This document shows, piece after piece, positions 22,964-36,326 of a stretch of DNA of 64,000 nt. The stretch spans positions 1-64,000 of the forward strand of contig JABYQU010000056.1 in the NCBI GenBank assembly GCA_022264855.1. The letters are read 5' to 3'. Source of the DNA: Lenzites betulinus (Eukaryota; Basidiomycota; Agaricomycetes; Polyporales; Polyporaceae). Every line of letters starts with the position of its first letter. The first letter of the stretch is position 1. Under the pieces are notes generated by a model, which had not been told where the DNA came from, ran no database searches, and saw nothing but the letters and a program-made list of their open reading frames with translations. The translations under genes were made by a program, and so were the position numbers.

Positions 22964-23473
22964 ATGTCCGCCCGCTTGTTCGACTTCGCGATCGGGCCCG
23001 CCTACATCCTCGAGGTGGGGGTGAGTCTGCCCTGACGCACATGTACAGGTTCGACCACGGCTAATTAAGATCGTCCTTCGATCGCGACGCGGACTTCCTC
23101 TTCCTCGAGGTCCGGCTTCCGGTTGCCAGCGTGCGGCTTGCTATCGGACCTGTGTCAAGTACTGTGCACACTGCACTTGCTTCGTCGCCCTTCGCAGAAC
23201 CGTGACTGGAGCATCGCTACGCACTTCTCTGTTCTATACCGGGCCTTGCTCCGTTTCTTCGCTGCGTCGATACAGCGACCATCAGCACCGAGGTCTCGTA
23301 TCCCCATCTGTGAGGTCTTCGAACTCACAGTGTACCTGGATGCGCATGCGCCGAGTACGTAGCCGACGGTGGTGGACGCGGAGCTGAACAAAGTTCGAAT
23401 TCTGGAATCCGAAAACGCCATGTGCGCCGGGCGTCTATTGAGGCACAAACGCGAGGCGGTGCTTCGCGACTGA
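22964..23473 (+). pseudogene. Possible gene relic or unannotated small gene
   Basis: Three coding-looking pieces lie on the same strand. The first is MSARLFDFAIGPAYILEVG from ATG 22964, ending at a GTGAGT-like donor. The second is SFDRDADFLFLEVRLPVASV followed by RLAIGPVSSTV, near 23075-23205. The third is VVDAELNKVRILESENAMCA, then GRLLRHKREAVLRD up to the stop at 23471-23473, which looks like coiled coil. Composition resembles real exons, but frames and splice signals could not be joined into one clean model. It may be a decayed gene or a real gene with missed introns. No family is recognised. Confidence 0.3.
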
Positions 23474-26400
23474 ACTCGTCCACATTCGGACATGATCAAA
23501 GTTCTCGGGCCTGGGATGCATGAGAGCGCGGCGGTGCATCCTGGGCGGTGCACGCCTGTGCGCACCACTGAGCAGCTAGCACTTTAGCTATGCACCGGCG
23601 ACTCCCCTCTAGCCGCATATGCGTCACGGTATGCGTGCATTAATACGCTGTCGGTATGTCGGGAACGCGAATACGCGCGTAGCCGATCGGCGGGTGCCCT
23701 GGGCTCTGGATATCCGGGCGTACCACAGCAGTGCGCCGTCTCACTTTGACGTATATATGTGCCACTCATGCGCGAACCCTGAGCCTGAGCGTAATCTGGA
23801 GTGGATATCGATGCAGATGATACTGGCAGGCGTCCTGTGCGGCGGAGCGGGCGTGTGCATGCGCCGTGCGTCAGGCATGCTCGTCATTGGTACCGGTATT
23901 CGAAGCCCTGGTATTCGATCACGTTCTCGCGCTTCTGCTGACTACAGTATTAGCCACCCACCAGGACCGACCGCGGACGGCGGTAACCTCGCGGATCCCG
24001 AGCCGCGGTCATATTCGTAGGGAGCCGCCAGGGACACGCCGCCGAAGTGCCGCGGAACGACTACGCGGTTGTGTGTCCTCGTAGAAGCCCACCGCCTCCT
24101 CCTCGGCTACCAACCCAGAGTCGTACTCACAATATAACACACACCATCTGAAATCTGGCATCTGCACCGGCTGATGCGGTCGAACCCGACAGCCTCGACG
24201 TCGCGAGTCGCGACAATGAATTCGGACACGGGTGATCGGAGCGCGTCCGCGTCCTGCCACCAGTGTCAACGACTGCCCCGCCCCGCCCCCCGCACCCCGG
24301 GCGATCTGGCGGGCGGATCTGATCGTGCCTCCCGCCGCCCCGGCGCGGGGGAGCGCGGGGCTGCTGTCCTCCGCGGCGCGCGTCTCACCGTCCGCACGGT
24401 GCGGTGTCTCAGGCGTCGCCTGCCATCACGCAGTGTGCCACTGGCAATGGTGTGTACGCTTGTGTGTCCACCGTCCACGGGCCCGCACGCGGGGCTGTTC
24501 GCCCAGTGTTTCGTGCGTTTTGCGGGGCGGTGCGGCGAGGCGAACTTGATGAGGCCTGGGGGGGTGCGCGCGGGAGCGTGTTGTACGTCTTGAAGCTTGA
24601 AAGTTGACATGGACACTGGCACTGGCAGCGGCGCTAGCGTCGGAGGTTCGTTCGTGCCGCGTATGCTTATGAGCACCGACGCGCGGATGTCGCTGCGCGT
24701 GCATGATCAATGGCGGCTGGGCGTGAGGCAAACTCTGTGCACGCAGTATGCGGGGTTCTACATGAACTTCTGCACAGGAAGGCCCGCGGGTGTCGTTATG
24801 CGTGTACGCCGCCTGGAGGCTTTGAGAGCCTGTGCGCGTAAGTGCACGAGATGCGCCTCCGCATAACCTCAGTCTCTCCTCGTACCCCATCCGGTATCTC
24901 CAAAGTGTGTGAGAGCAGCCGGCCCACGCCTCCCCACCCCCGAGGCGCTCCCGCAAATTAATTTGGGTGCCCTGCCCCGGGATCTATGAGCCACACATAC
25001 ACCACGCAGGCCAAGGGCGCACCTGGATATCCGCGACCCGCGACCCCGCACGCCGGATATCCACGAGCCGCAGCCGGGCACGACGCCCCCTACGCCCACG
25101 AGCAGCCATGGTATCGCGCCGCGCCCCGGGCAGTGTCCACAGAAGCAGGAAGGTGGACGCGAGAAGCCGCGCAGCGCCATGCCACCCGATTCAGTCCGCG
25201 AGAAAATCCCGCGGAGGGCCATGTGCGGCCCACGTTCATGATCCCGCCCCCCCCCCTCCCTCCCCACACAAACACGATAGGCGGCGATGGTGGCTGGATC
25301 TGCGCGCGCAGGCGGAGGTGCCGCCGGCATGGGAGCGGGCGCGCTGCCGTGCTTCTGCGCGCGCGCGGCTGCACTGGGGAAGCTTTGAAGCTTCGACGCT
25401 TCGCGTACTGACGTCCGCTCCGCACCCTCGGCACGGTTGGCAGGCAGCTGCGGACGCGCGGGCATCAGCCCCCAGGCGCACATAGTATGTAGTATGGAGA
25501 CTGACATGAACGCGGCTCGGAGGGCGCCCGCGTCGCGGCGGCAGCATCCCTCCGACGGCGTGCGCGCGCCAGCCTCCAGGAACTGCCAGGACTCGGATGC
25601 GGAAGGCCGGGCAGAGAAGAAGCTGGCATGCTTCGAATTCCTCGAGCTTCGCGCCGGATTTGGTACGAATACAGCACCACTCCCTGCCGGTGGCTCATCC
25701 GGTGGCGGCGACTCGGAGTTGGATATGATAGCGGGGTCGTGCAGTGCGCACACACGGTGCGGCGCGGGGCACCGCGGATCCTCGGGCGGTACCAGGAGTG
25801 CGCGAGGATGTTGCTTCGTTGAGGTTTATGCACCTGGAGGCCGATATGTGCAGGGCCCGAGTCGCATCGCCGCCGGCAGGCTTGAGGGTCACGGCGGCCA
25901 AGTATACTAGTAATATCATATCAGTCGGCGTTCGAAAGAGACTCGAGCCAGAGAGTCGATTTGGAAGAACCTCGCCACAGGCAGCTGCGGGTACCTGCAA
26001 GTGAAGTACCGCGATAAGTAGCCTCGTGCTGAAACGGGCAGCAGCAGCCCGACCGTCAACTTACCTGGCGTGGTGGCACGCCGCACACCAAGGCATGATG
26101 ATGCGCACAACGACGCACAACGCACCCGAACTCGCGATCGGCAGTGGCGGCCACGAGCGCGTCGGACGTGCGCCGCAGCGTGGCGATATATCCCTGATCG
26201 CGAGCGCGAGCCCTTCAAGCCCCCGCGGCCGACCGACAAGGTTCGAAACGCACCCCCCGCACCCCCACGCGCGCGACGAGGGCGGGAGCGTGCATCGATC
26301 ACCCTCCACTGATCTCGCCGCCATCTGCGACGCGCCACCAGTTACGACCCCCCGCGTCAAAGCTTGTCGGCGCGTGCCGTGCGTCGGGTAGGCACCAGGG

Positions 26401-28853
26401 CATAGCGGCTTGCTTCTCGCAGCCTGCAGCCTGCAGCCTTGATCAGGGCGGCACGGAGCGCGAATTCGACACGGGCGGGGTGGCGGTCGGAGACTCGGAG
26501 GCTCGGAGGAGGGAGACGGGAGACGCGCATGCCACCCGGCGCCGGATCTGGCCCTCCGTGCGCCGTGTCGACGTGTCCCAAGGCACCCCGCTGAGGGATA
26601 TCTGCCGTAAGTATGATGCAGCGCACGGCGCACGCGAAGATTCCCTGAGTGAAGACACGTCTACCTTGCGCTGTCCGTTTTGCGCACGCGCACACCGCAC
26701 CCTGCGCGCATCACCCATTATTACTCAGGCGCGGCGCGTGCTTACGGAGTGCTGCCCCGCGTCGTTCTGTATCATTGTAATGTGTATGTATGCGCGCGCG
26801 GGGCCGCGCGGGCGCTCGGCGGGCGACGGCGGGGCGAGCGAAACCCCGTACGTGGCTACGACGCTACGGGAGCAGCTAGCAGTCTCCATGATGCTCGCTG
26901 ACAGTGATGCGCCGATGCGCACCGACGGGCGGTTGGTAGAGCCTAAGGCCTAACGAAACGGAAGGGGCGACGCCGTTGCGAAGCAGCTCCCGCGCGAGGG
27001 ACCTGAAACACCGTCCGCCCCTCCGTGGAGAGGGGCACCACGCCAGGCAGGAGCTCGCGAGGCCGGGGCCAGGTAGCGCGCGCGGAGGGGCAGCCTGAGA
27101 TCCGGCGATTCGAGCACGGCGGCGAATTCGCATACGCTAGGAGCGGCACTTTAGCTGCTCTCGTCGCTGGATCTGATCCCACGGCCTCAAAATCACGCTC
27201 AGGGGAACGCCCGGTCGGGGGACCCCTTGCCATTAATGAAACTGGCAACGGGAGCCTGAGGGCGTGTCGGACGGAGAGAGAGGGGACAGAGCGCCCGAGC
27301 AAATCGCAACTCGCGTCGCGCTAGCGTGCGTGCATCGCCGTACCTGGGCCTGGGGGCGTGATATTTAGAGCCTGCGACGCGCGAGGGGAACAAGTCGCAA
27401 TTGAAGCGCAGGGCGAGCGAGCTTGTGTCACGAATGCATGATCATGTACTAAGACTAGGTATTACGGCCGCGACGCGCGTGTGCAGTGTCACTGTGCACG
27501 GGATCGCGCGAGCGAGCCTGCGGCTCGTCGTTGTGGCGCACGGCGTTGAGTCAAGAATCAAGATCTAAAACTGCGTGCGCGGAGAGGCGACACGGGCGAC
27601 GAGCGTCCTCGACGTTCTTGTTCCGGCGCATCTGGGGCTCGGTGCGGCCGCATCGGGCATGTCCGCCAGGGGTGCTGCAGGTGCTGCCCCTCCATTGACC
27701 ATCGAGAATCCATGCGGCTGGCACGATGGAGAGATGTGGGATCGCGCTGATGGCGCGTTGGCGCCTTGTCAATACTAATAGCCTGCGGACGCGGGGACGG
27801 GGCTCGGGGGCGGAGAACATTTGTTCCATCTGGCCATCTGCGTGCACGGTGTGCTGATGGTGATCATGGTGGGATGATGGATTGCGGCGCGTGCGGACGT
27901 GCGGGCGAACTCTGAACTTTGAGCTTGTTGCGGCTGTCGGGGCACGGTGCTGCTGCGTGCGGGCGGCGGGAATGGGGGGAGCAGGAGCGTGTGGGAAGGG
28001 TGATGCCAGGCCTGGGCGCCGGGCGGTGAGAAGGTCGCGACGGAACGCGCAGCTGAGAAGGGGAGGGCGGGACGGAGCCGAGGTGGAGGACCATGCAAGG
28101 ACATATTTGCACGCACGGGGCGGGAGGAGGAACAGGGCATCATGATTGTCTGCGGACAGACGTCGACATGAGTATGTGATGGTCGAGACAAGGACATCGC
28201 GGCGTGTCAGGACATGGGTAGGTGCACGGTGGGTGGTATGTGCGCGCGAGGGCGGATGAGATGGGCGAGGGTGAGTAGCCGGAGGGTGGGCGTCGGCGGG
28301 GGGACGGAGGAGGGCATGGATCGGGCCGGGATATTGAGGGACGGCCGGGAGAGAGCGGCCGCCACGCGGCAAGTGACAGACGGGCGCTGCCGGCGTCGAT
28401 TGGCTCGGCCGTAGCGCGTCTCGTGTGCGACGAGGCAATACAGCGGGGCAGTGTGCGCCCTTCTGCGAATGCGAGTGCGAGTGCGAGTGTGAGCAGGTGC
28501 AGCAGAGGACGAGGAGGAGGTGGCGACTCGCGAGCGCCCAGAGGGAGACGGACGGAGGGTCGACGGGAGAGGACGATGGATGAAACAGATCAGGCGGAGT
28601 GTGAAGTGGGCAGTCGTCGGGGGAGGAATAAAGACAGAGTGGACGCGGCTCGGTGCTCTGTTCTCCGTCCGCTTCCGTTGCTCTCGTCCAGCTGCTCTCC
28701 TCCTCGCGTGTGCTCGCTGCTGTGCCTCTGCACACAGCCCTCCCCTTCCCCTCCTCGCACCGCCCCGCCCGCACTCTATACCGCCTCCGTCAAATAATCG
28801 ACATCATCGCCTGCGCTCCCCTTCCCCCGCCCCTCCGTTAAGAGCCTCCCACC
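23474..28853. other. 5.4 kb gene-poor region upstream of the Crz1-like factor
   Basis: This is very GC-rich sequence with many overlapping long open frames on both strands, a by-product of low stop-codon frequency. None shows domains, splice structure or sensible composition. The longest, on the minus strand between 28774 and 27551, is serine/proline/arginine low complexity. A small patch of TGCGAC-type hexamers occurs near 27300-27395, and a GAGTGC microrepeat near 28468-28490. It most likely holds the extended promoter and 5' leader of the downstream transcription factor, perhaps with a non-coding transcript. Confidence 0.4.
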
Positions 28854-31616
28854 ATGGACCCGCTCCTCCTCTCATCCGTGGTCCATAACGACCTGCACGA
28901 CTACTCCCCGCGCCCAGGCCTCTACGACCTCTCCCCCCACCCCCACACCCCCTACGACTCCTTCGAACCGCTCCCTGACAACTCCCACTTCCCCCACACC
29001 CCCTCCTACAACGGCTCCTACCAGAACTCCCCCTACTCTAACATCTCCGACCTCCCCGCAATAGACGGCAACCACGACTCTCTTGGCCTTCTTGTAGACA
29101 ACCCCTCGGGCATCTCCATCACGGAGGAGTACGATCCCTCAGAGTACGACGTCCCCTCATCTGGCGGCTTCATCCTCGACGAGCATTATATGAACGGTAC
29201 CCACGTCTCTGTCTCCCTAACGCCACCTCTGAACGACTACTCATCCCCCAACGCCTTTGACCATCCATCTCCCGCCTCTAGCAACGGCGCAGAAGACGAC
29301 GTGCACTCCCACGCCTCCTCCAACTCCTCCTACATGCATCCCTCCTCTCCCCGCCCTGACATCTCCCAGTCGTTCCAGGACAGTCTCTCCTTCCACTCCC
29401 CCGCATGGCCCACCGGCCCCCTCCCCGACGACCGTCGTTCCCCCCCGCTGAGTAAGCCCCAGTCGCCCCCACAGCTAGTCATCCCCGACACGACCAGCCC
29501 AGGGGCCGCCTCCCCGCCTATCATCAATGCTCCCGATGGCGACGGGGGTGTGATAGGCTCCGGCCCGACGTTACAAATAGTCCCTGCGACGCCGGTCAGC
29601 GGCGGAGGATCCGCCCAAACAGCGCCGTTCCGCGACCCCCTCGCGAACCTGCAAGCTGGTACGTCCCATCTATCATTTCATGACCGTTGCCTCCCGTCCG
29701 CCATTCAACGGCTACCCCTAGGCGGCCCCTCGAACGCGTCGTCCGCCGATGCGCAAGACTGGTCGCGCCATCAGCGATTTGGCGCGCCTGGCGGCCAGTT
29801 CGCCGATCAGCTCTTCAGCTTCCCCGGATCAAGCTCATCTTCGGCGCTCGCCGATGACAACGCCCAGCAACAGCACCAACACTACCAGTCGCAACGGCAG
29901 TTCCTCCTCCCCCAGGCACCCCAACGCTCAAGGAGCCTGTCGGACACCTCATTACGGCCACCACCCGTGTGGGACAACCCGATGGGCTCTGCGGACCAGC
30001 GCCAGGGCGGGACCGTGAACCTTAACGACGTGCTCCCGGGCCCGTCGTCTGATCCCCTGTTGCAGCAGCCCAACTACCGCGGCCACCCGTCCTCGGCAGG
30101 CCCGCACCAGACGTCCTTTGGCAACCAGCTCAACTCCTTCAACCCGTCACAATACGCGTCCGATTACCTCACCGTCGACGGCAACGGCGCGAGCATCAGG
30201 CGCGCCAAGTCCGAGGGCGGCCGGAGCATGCACGCGCGCGGCGTGCGCTCGCTCGACATCCGCCCCTCGAACTCGCTCTCCCCGAACCCGGACATGCTCT
30301 TCCCGCCCGCGGGCACGACGCAGCAGGAGTACATGCGCTTCCTGCACCCCGCCGAGTCGATCCCGTCCATCCGGAACGGGTCCGGGCACCACCGCCGCTC
30401 GAGCAGCGGCTCGCGCGAGCGCGGCGTCGGCGGCATGCTCGGCATGGGCGCGGGCGGCGGCATGGGCATGGGCGGCGGCATGGTCGCCGGCTGGACGGGC
30501 AGCTCCGCGTCGAGCGCGCGCGCGAGCGCGAGTCCGTATCCGAGCCCGTCCGCGAGCCCGCGCCCGGGGTACGGCCCGCTGCCGGCGCACGACGTCGGCC
30601 TCTCGGGCGTGAACGGGATGGGCATGGGCGCGATGGCGGGCATGGGCATGGGCATGCACCGCTCGCTGTCGGGCCAGATGGGCATGGGCGGCGCGGGTGC
30701 GGGCGGGGGCATAGGCATGGGCGGGATGGGCGGCGACCCACTGATGCGGAATGGGGCGCGCGGCGGCGGCGGGGCGCAGGGGATGGGCTCGCCGGCGGCG
30801 GGCGCGAGCGTGCTGCAGGTGGACATGCCCGGCCAGGACGGGGGCGTGCCGATCCATGTGACGCGCCCGCATGTGACGACGCCGAGCACGGCGAAGGCGA
30901 GCCATGATCGGAGGAAGCAGCCTGCGAACTTTGCGTGCCCGGTGCCGGGGTGCGGGAGCACGTTCACGAGGCATTTCAACTTGAAGGGTGCGTCGCGTTT
31001 TGCTTTGTTGAGTGTGCGAGCTGGGGCTGATTGGCTTTGCGCTGTTCTTCTTTTTTCTCCCTATTTCCTTCTGTGCCCGCTCGCGTCCCCCAGGCCACCT
31101 GCGCTCGCACGCGGAGGAGAAGCCGTACCAGTGCAAGTGGCCCGGGTGCGGGAAGGGCTTCGCGCGGCAGCACGACTGCAAGCGGCACGAGCAGCTGCAC
31201 CTGAACATCCGCCCGTACCCGTGCGAGGGCTGCAAGAAGAACTTTGCGCGGATGGACGCCCTCAACAGGCATCGTGAGTCGTCTTTCTCTACTGTTCTCT
31301 CCCTTCCTGCTCCCTTCTCCCCTTTCCGTCTCCTGCCGTGCCGTCCCTCATCCCCTTTGTCTATCCCTTTCGCGTCTCCTCTCTCCGACGAACTGACTTA
31401 CAAACTGTAGTGCGCTCCGAAGGCGGCGCCGAGTGCCGGAAGATCCAGGAGGAGCTCGTGCCGGGCTCGACGGCACACCTCGACGCGCCCGCAACAGGCG
31501 GCTCATCAGCGACGTCTGCGTCAGACAGCGGCCCGGAGGGCTCGGCGCCGCCCTCGGGCTCTGAGGTCAAGCCGGACCCTGACGACGCGTGGTCCAGCCG
31601 GGGCATGATGATGTAG
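28854..31616 (+). CDS. C2H2 zinc-finger transcription factor, Crz1-like
   Basis: ATG 28854 (CCACCATGG) opens a long Ser/Pro-rich disordered region (about residues 1-520). A glycine-methionine low-complexity tract (about 530-650, MGMGGGM-type units) follows, and then the DNA-binding domain. The fingers read [40 protein letters not shown] with [20 protein letters not shown], and [19 protein letters not shown] followed by LRSEGGAEC. Spacing and the ARQHDxKRHExLH and FARxDALxRH motifs are those of calcineurin-responsive Crz1-type factors. Introns are 29659-29721 (63 nt, in frame), 30988-31093 and 31274-31410. The stop is 31614-31616. Regulation by calcineurin dephosphorylation is inferred from the family; I did not locate a certain PxIxIT docking site. 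A phenotype cannot be predicted. Confidence 0.82.
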
Positions 31617-33656
31617 ACGCCACGCGCACGTTCAACGGCGCGCGCGCGATACACCCGCTCAGTCCCCTCGCCTCGGACCCCATCTCGAGACTCCTGCCAC
31701 CCACCCGCCGCCGGTCTTACACGCGCCCTGGCTGGCGCGACGCCGTTCACGCTTCACGCTTCACATCACGCTGGTTGTCTACGCTGCGCGCATTTCCTTT
31801 CTTCCCCGTCACCACCATCTCCGACCTGGAGCCCATCTTCTGCCCTTCGACGCCCGTCATCAAACGAACTGAAAACGCGGAAACCGAGCTGCCCCGGTCT
31901 GCGTGTAATGCCCTTCGCCCCCATCTTCTCCTTCCTTCCTCCCGCCCGCCCTCGCCCTTCCTTGCTCTCGATCCCGACCTGACGCTGGCCTCGGCTTCGA
32001 TGATCCCGCGCCCGCCGCACCTCGCCCCGCCCCGACCCCTATATCTATATATCCGCCCCCGGTGTCTATCTAAAGTACGTACGCTCCTGTGGACGCTCCG
32101 GCGGGTTCTCGCTATGTGTATCTACGACCCCTCTCGCTTGCCTCCCTTCCTCTCTCTCTCCCTCTCTGTCTGTTCGTGTCCGTGTCTGTGTTCGTGTCCC
32201 TCCGTTCGTGCGCTTTATCCTACTACGTGTTATGATTACAGACAGTCGACGGGCGCGGTGATGTGGGATGGGATGGGAGGGGAGGGCGGTTATGAGGCGG
32301 CGCCGCCGGTCAGACTCACAGATGGGTGTGCAGGGTCGGTCGTGTGCGTCGTGCATCACGCGCATGGGCGCGCGCGGGGGGCCATCCACCCTCTCACCGC
32401 GACCCTGCTCATCGAGCACCGGCGCTGGTGCACCCTGCGCGGCGCGCGCGTGCTGTCAAGTTACCGGTGTCGACGCCGCGCTCTGCTTTATTCCCTCCTT
32501 CCTTCCTCCGCGTTCTTGCTTTCTTTCCGCTCCCGCCCCGCCCTATAACGTACTCCGTTTATTCGCCAGCGCCGCGCCCATGTCCCTTTTTCCTTGCTCC
32601 CCTTCCCCTTCCCCTTTCCTTGCTTCTTGCGCCTTTCTGCGTTCGCGTTCCCTGTCGCCTCCCACCGCACCACCTCAGCAGCACCAAGACCACGAAGAAT
32701 GTAGCCTAGTACTAGTCACCCGCCCGCCGCCCGCCGTCGTGCGAGTTTTGTCCCCCGCCCCCTCTGAATAGTGAATCCAACTGGTAGATACGGAAGTAGT
32801 CCTGGTCTGATATTTATTGTATGATCACAAATTCAATCGAATGTGAATATCTCCTGGCTCCTGCGCGCGCGCGTTTGAAGAAGGTTTCATGAAGTGAAGA
32901 ATGTCATTGGATGTATAGCGAGTGATAGTAGGTAATAGTGTCGTCGAACGAATCACTGAATTGTGGCCACGATGTCGGCGCTCCTGTGTGCTTCCGTGTC
33001 ACTGTGCGCGCTGATTCACATGCCGACGCCCATTGGTGGAGCTCTGGAGGACGGGCAGACCTCGGGCTGTTGCTCAGCCTTGCGGATGTGGTACTAGGCT
33101 AGGTTTGCGGCATATATGCGCGATCGACGACCTCGACCATCTGAGACCTCCTTACGCTGTCTGCTGCTCGCCTGTTCTTATGAAGCCAGATAGGATTTGT
33201 TTAAGCTGTACTGCACCTTCGGAGGCCGCGAGCTAGTCACCACTTATCCGAGTCCAAATCCCTGTCGCGGAGCTCGAACAGGCTCGTGCCGCCCCCGGCA
33301 CCGTGGTGCGTCTAGCTGCTCGTCTGCGCCGGGCCTTGACCCATCCTCGACCATCTCGCCGCCGCCCCATCCGCCTTCGACTTCGACTTCGACTTCGCGG
33401 ACGTACGCCGTCCGCATACGCTCGCGCAGATACGTCAACTGACCCGCCGGCCCTGACTCAGCGCGCGATTCCTGCGACGAAGTCACAGGATCCGCCCGTA
33501 CTCCCACCCCCGGGCGCAGTTGCGGCACCCCCAGTATCCAGCAAACACGCTTTGCAGCGGCGAAGCTTATCTTGCGTTCCGCGAGCAGCAGGACGTCGGC
33601 CGCAGCCTCAGGCCTCAGCTCATTGCCCCCTACCTCCGCCTCGGATCGCACCGACA
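31617..33656. other. 3' flank and intergenic region
   Basis: It holds pyrimidine-rich runs (CTCTCTCTCC near 32150) and long stop-free frames without any recognisable protein. The 3' UTR of the zinc-finger gene and the promoter of the next gene probably lie here. Nothing else is supported. Confidence 0.4.
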
Positions 33657-35877
33657 ATGGCGCGCGGCCCCTCGACTCTGCTCTCGAGCACGGATCCCTG
33701 CGCAGTGGCGCCAACCAGTGTGGACATCGGCCATGTGTGAGTCGTTACGGCACTCTGTTCTGCGTTACCCGCCGGGTGTCTTTCGGGGAGGGGCGCGGGA
33801 GGCCATGCGGCATCGAAGCTCACTCGCGATCCGTAGGCAACTGCGCGACGTCCTCATCTGCCCCCACGAGAAGGGCATTGTCAGCTACGCACGATGTAAC
33901 GCCATCATCGAGCACGACCTCCTGAACCCGCACGCGGTATGTCGTCCTGCTCGCACCGTGGCCCTGTGCACTCACAAGGCCGCGTAGGCCCCGCGGCGGC
34001 TCGCCGAGCTCACGTTCACGCCCAACACCATCTCTGCGCTCATTCTTCCCGGCACCAATGATACGCTGCTCGCCGCGGGCGGGCAGGAGGCGGAGCTGCA
34101 CCTCTCCTACTACCAGTCCTCCAACTCGTGCTCGCCGGCGCGCCCAACACGGAGCACCCCGCGGGGGTTCGGGCGCCGGCTCTGGGAGAGCAAGTACATC
34201 CTCGAGAACGCGTCGATCAACAACTCGGTGATGCTCACCTCGATGAGCTTCTCGCGCTCGAACGAGAGCGCGGCGGACCCCCGCATCCTCGTGAGCAACA
34301 ACGACCGCACGATCAAGTTCTACGACGTCGCGCTCCGGAACGGGCGGCCCACGGACGACTACGAGCCGCGGCTGCTCAACATCGGGCAGCTGCGGCTCGA
34401 CGTCCCTGTCAATCACTGTCCGTCGTCTCCCGCGCACACGGGCCATCTGCCGTACGCTGACAGCTCTCTTGCAGCATCCGTCTCGCCTGATGGGCGCACG
34501 CTGCTCTGCGTGGGCGACTCCCCCGATGTGTTCCTCCACCGAATCACGGGCGGCTCCCGGCTCTCGTTCGCGCCCATCGCGACGCTCTCGCTCTCCGCAC
34601 ACATCGAGCAGGCGCACGCGGGCGGGTTCGCGCCCGTCTCGTCCGTGCCCGCGTCGTTCTCGACCGCGTTCTCCGCGGACGGCTCGAAGTTCGCCGTCGC
34701 GTCGCAGGAGGGCGTCGTCGTCGTGTGGGACGTGCGCAGCACGAAGCCGCTCAAGGTGTTCCGCACGGACAAGAGCCGCACGTCATTACACGGGCGGATG
34801 GCGACAGGCGCGGGCAGCGGGTGGCTGTACGACCTCCCCTGGGACTGGTCGCGCGGCGGCGGGCGTGCACCCGGCTGGGGTGTGCGGAGCGTGAAGTTCA
34901 GTCCGCCAGGCGTAGGGAGGGAGATCATGACCTTCACCGAGGTGCGTACCACGAGGCCTGCGCTTGAGTGCGGGATGCTGATTCCTGGGATATAGCACAC
35001 GTCGCTGCTGCATGTCGTGGACGCGCGTACATTCGAGACGGAGGAGATTGTGCGCATGCCGAACTTCGACTCCCCGGCATACAGGCAGCCAGCGCCTTCC
35101 CGCCCGCGTTCGACTTCCCCCGTGGCGCGGGCAATGACGCGTGGGCCACCGCCAGAAGTTCCACCCGATCTGCGGCGGACAGGGCTCTTCACCGCGCTCG
35201 AGGACACGTTCCGGATACCGACCTCCGACAGCAGCAACACAACAAACGGCTGGCGGGTCGCGCGGCGTGTACGGCAGCTCCGCAGCCGCGACGATCCAGC
35301 CACCGAAGACGACCAAGACAACATCGTCGTCGTCCCACCACTCGGGGACCACGAAGTCGACAGCACGGTGCGGCGGCTCCTCGCCCGCCGACACACGACG
35401 CTCGTTGACCCGGAGTCCGATCCTCGCGAGCCGCTCGACAGCGCGGGGGACGCCGGCGAAGAGATGGACGTCGACGAGCTGGAGAGCGACTGCATCTCGT
35501 CACGCGCGCCGTCGCGCTCCGCGTCGCCTGCGCCGTCATCGCAGCTCGTGCAGCACGTAGGGCTGCAGCCCGGGACGCGTCCGCTCGAGCTGCTCCGCAC
35601 GCGGCCGACGCTCCTCGCGCGCCGGGAGAGCAGCGGTCCGTATGCCGGCGCGTCGCGCTGGGGCCCCGCGTCTTCCGCGTCGTCTAGCTCGCGGCCCCGG
35701 CGTCGGCCGACGGGCGAGCGGTGGGTGGATGACTGGGCGGACGACGAGCTCGACTTGGCGGGCGTGTGCTTCGACCCTAGCGGCACGTTCGTGTATGCGG
35801 CGAGCGTGAAGGGCGTTGCGGAGTGGCGGGTGCGGGGTGCGGAGCAGCAGTGGTGGTCCGCGCCGCAATGGGCGTAG
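33657..35877 (+). CDS. WD40-like DUF2415 protein
   Basis: ATG 33657 (ACAATGGCGC) starts MARGPSTLLSSTDPCAVAPT. Five exons join cleanly, with introns 33737-33836, 33937-33987, 34418-34474 (GTCCGT donor) and 34942-34995. The N-terminal part reads QLRDVLICPHEKGIVSYARC. WD40-type blades follow, for example SNNDRTIKFYDVALRNGRP, SVSPDGRTLLCVGDSPDVFL, FSADGSKFAVASQEGVVVVW and DVRSTKPLKVFRTDKSRTSL, before the DUF2415 stretch (HTSLLHVVDARTFETEEIVR). An acidic disordered insert (MDVDELESD) precedes a final blade-like segment (VCFDPSGTFVYAASVKGVAE). The family is conserved in fungi with no established biochemical role to my knowledge. It converges with the F-box gene. Confidence 0.8.
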
Positions 35878-36326
35878 ACGCGTCCTGGGGCATCCCCCCC
35901 TTCTTGGCCAAGCCAGTATTGCACGACCTTTCTACGACCCTGGCACGATACTTATTTGGTTACCCCGGATCCCGCGCCAGCACCGGACTGCGTTTCTGTA
36001 TATTTCGCCCTGTTCGCCCTGTCACTCTGATTTCGCCGTCGTGCTATGTGTAACACTACACGCCCCATGTACATGTATCACCCACCCCCGCCCCTGTCCC
36101 CACCATCGCCCTCGCCCGTGTCCCATAGCCATCGACTTGTTGCTGCTGCAGTAGACGGCGCGGCTCGCGCGTGTACCACTACGTTATCAATGGCATACCG
36201 GAATGGAACGGAAATCTGTCGGAGGTGCATCACATCCGGAGCATTAGGTTCGACACAAACCCCGAACACCGTCCACGCTGACACGTGAACGGTCTTGGTA
36301 TGAGACTATCCGGAGCATAATCAAGT
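35878..36326. other. Space between convergent genes
   Basis: 3' UTRs of the DUF2415 and F-box genes are expected here. No other feature is seen. Confidence 0.4.

Noticed and set aside
27551..28774. 407-codon minus-strand open frame upstream of the Crz1-like gene
   Set aside because: It is a low-complexity Ser/Pro/His/Arg frame in GC-rich promoter DNA, with no motif, no intron signal and no plausible start context.
30147..31265. 372-codon minus-strand open frame
   Set aside because: It is antisense to the glycine-methionine tract and zinc fingers, so a composition artefact.
31589..32548. 319-codon plus-strand frame after the Crz1-like gene
   Set aside because: It is Pro/Ser/Arg low complexity with pyrimidine-rich runs; more likely 3' UTR and intergenic DNA.
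34413..35924. 503-codon minus-strand open frame
   Set aside because: It is antisense to the DUF2415 gene and has Ser/Arg-rich shadow composition without domains.
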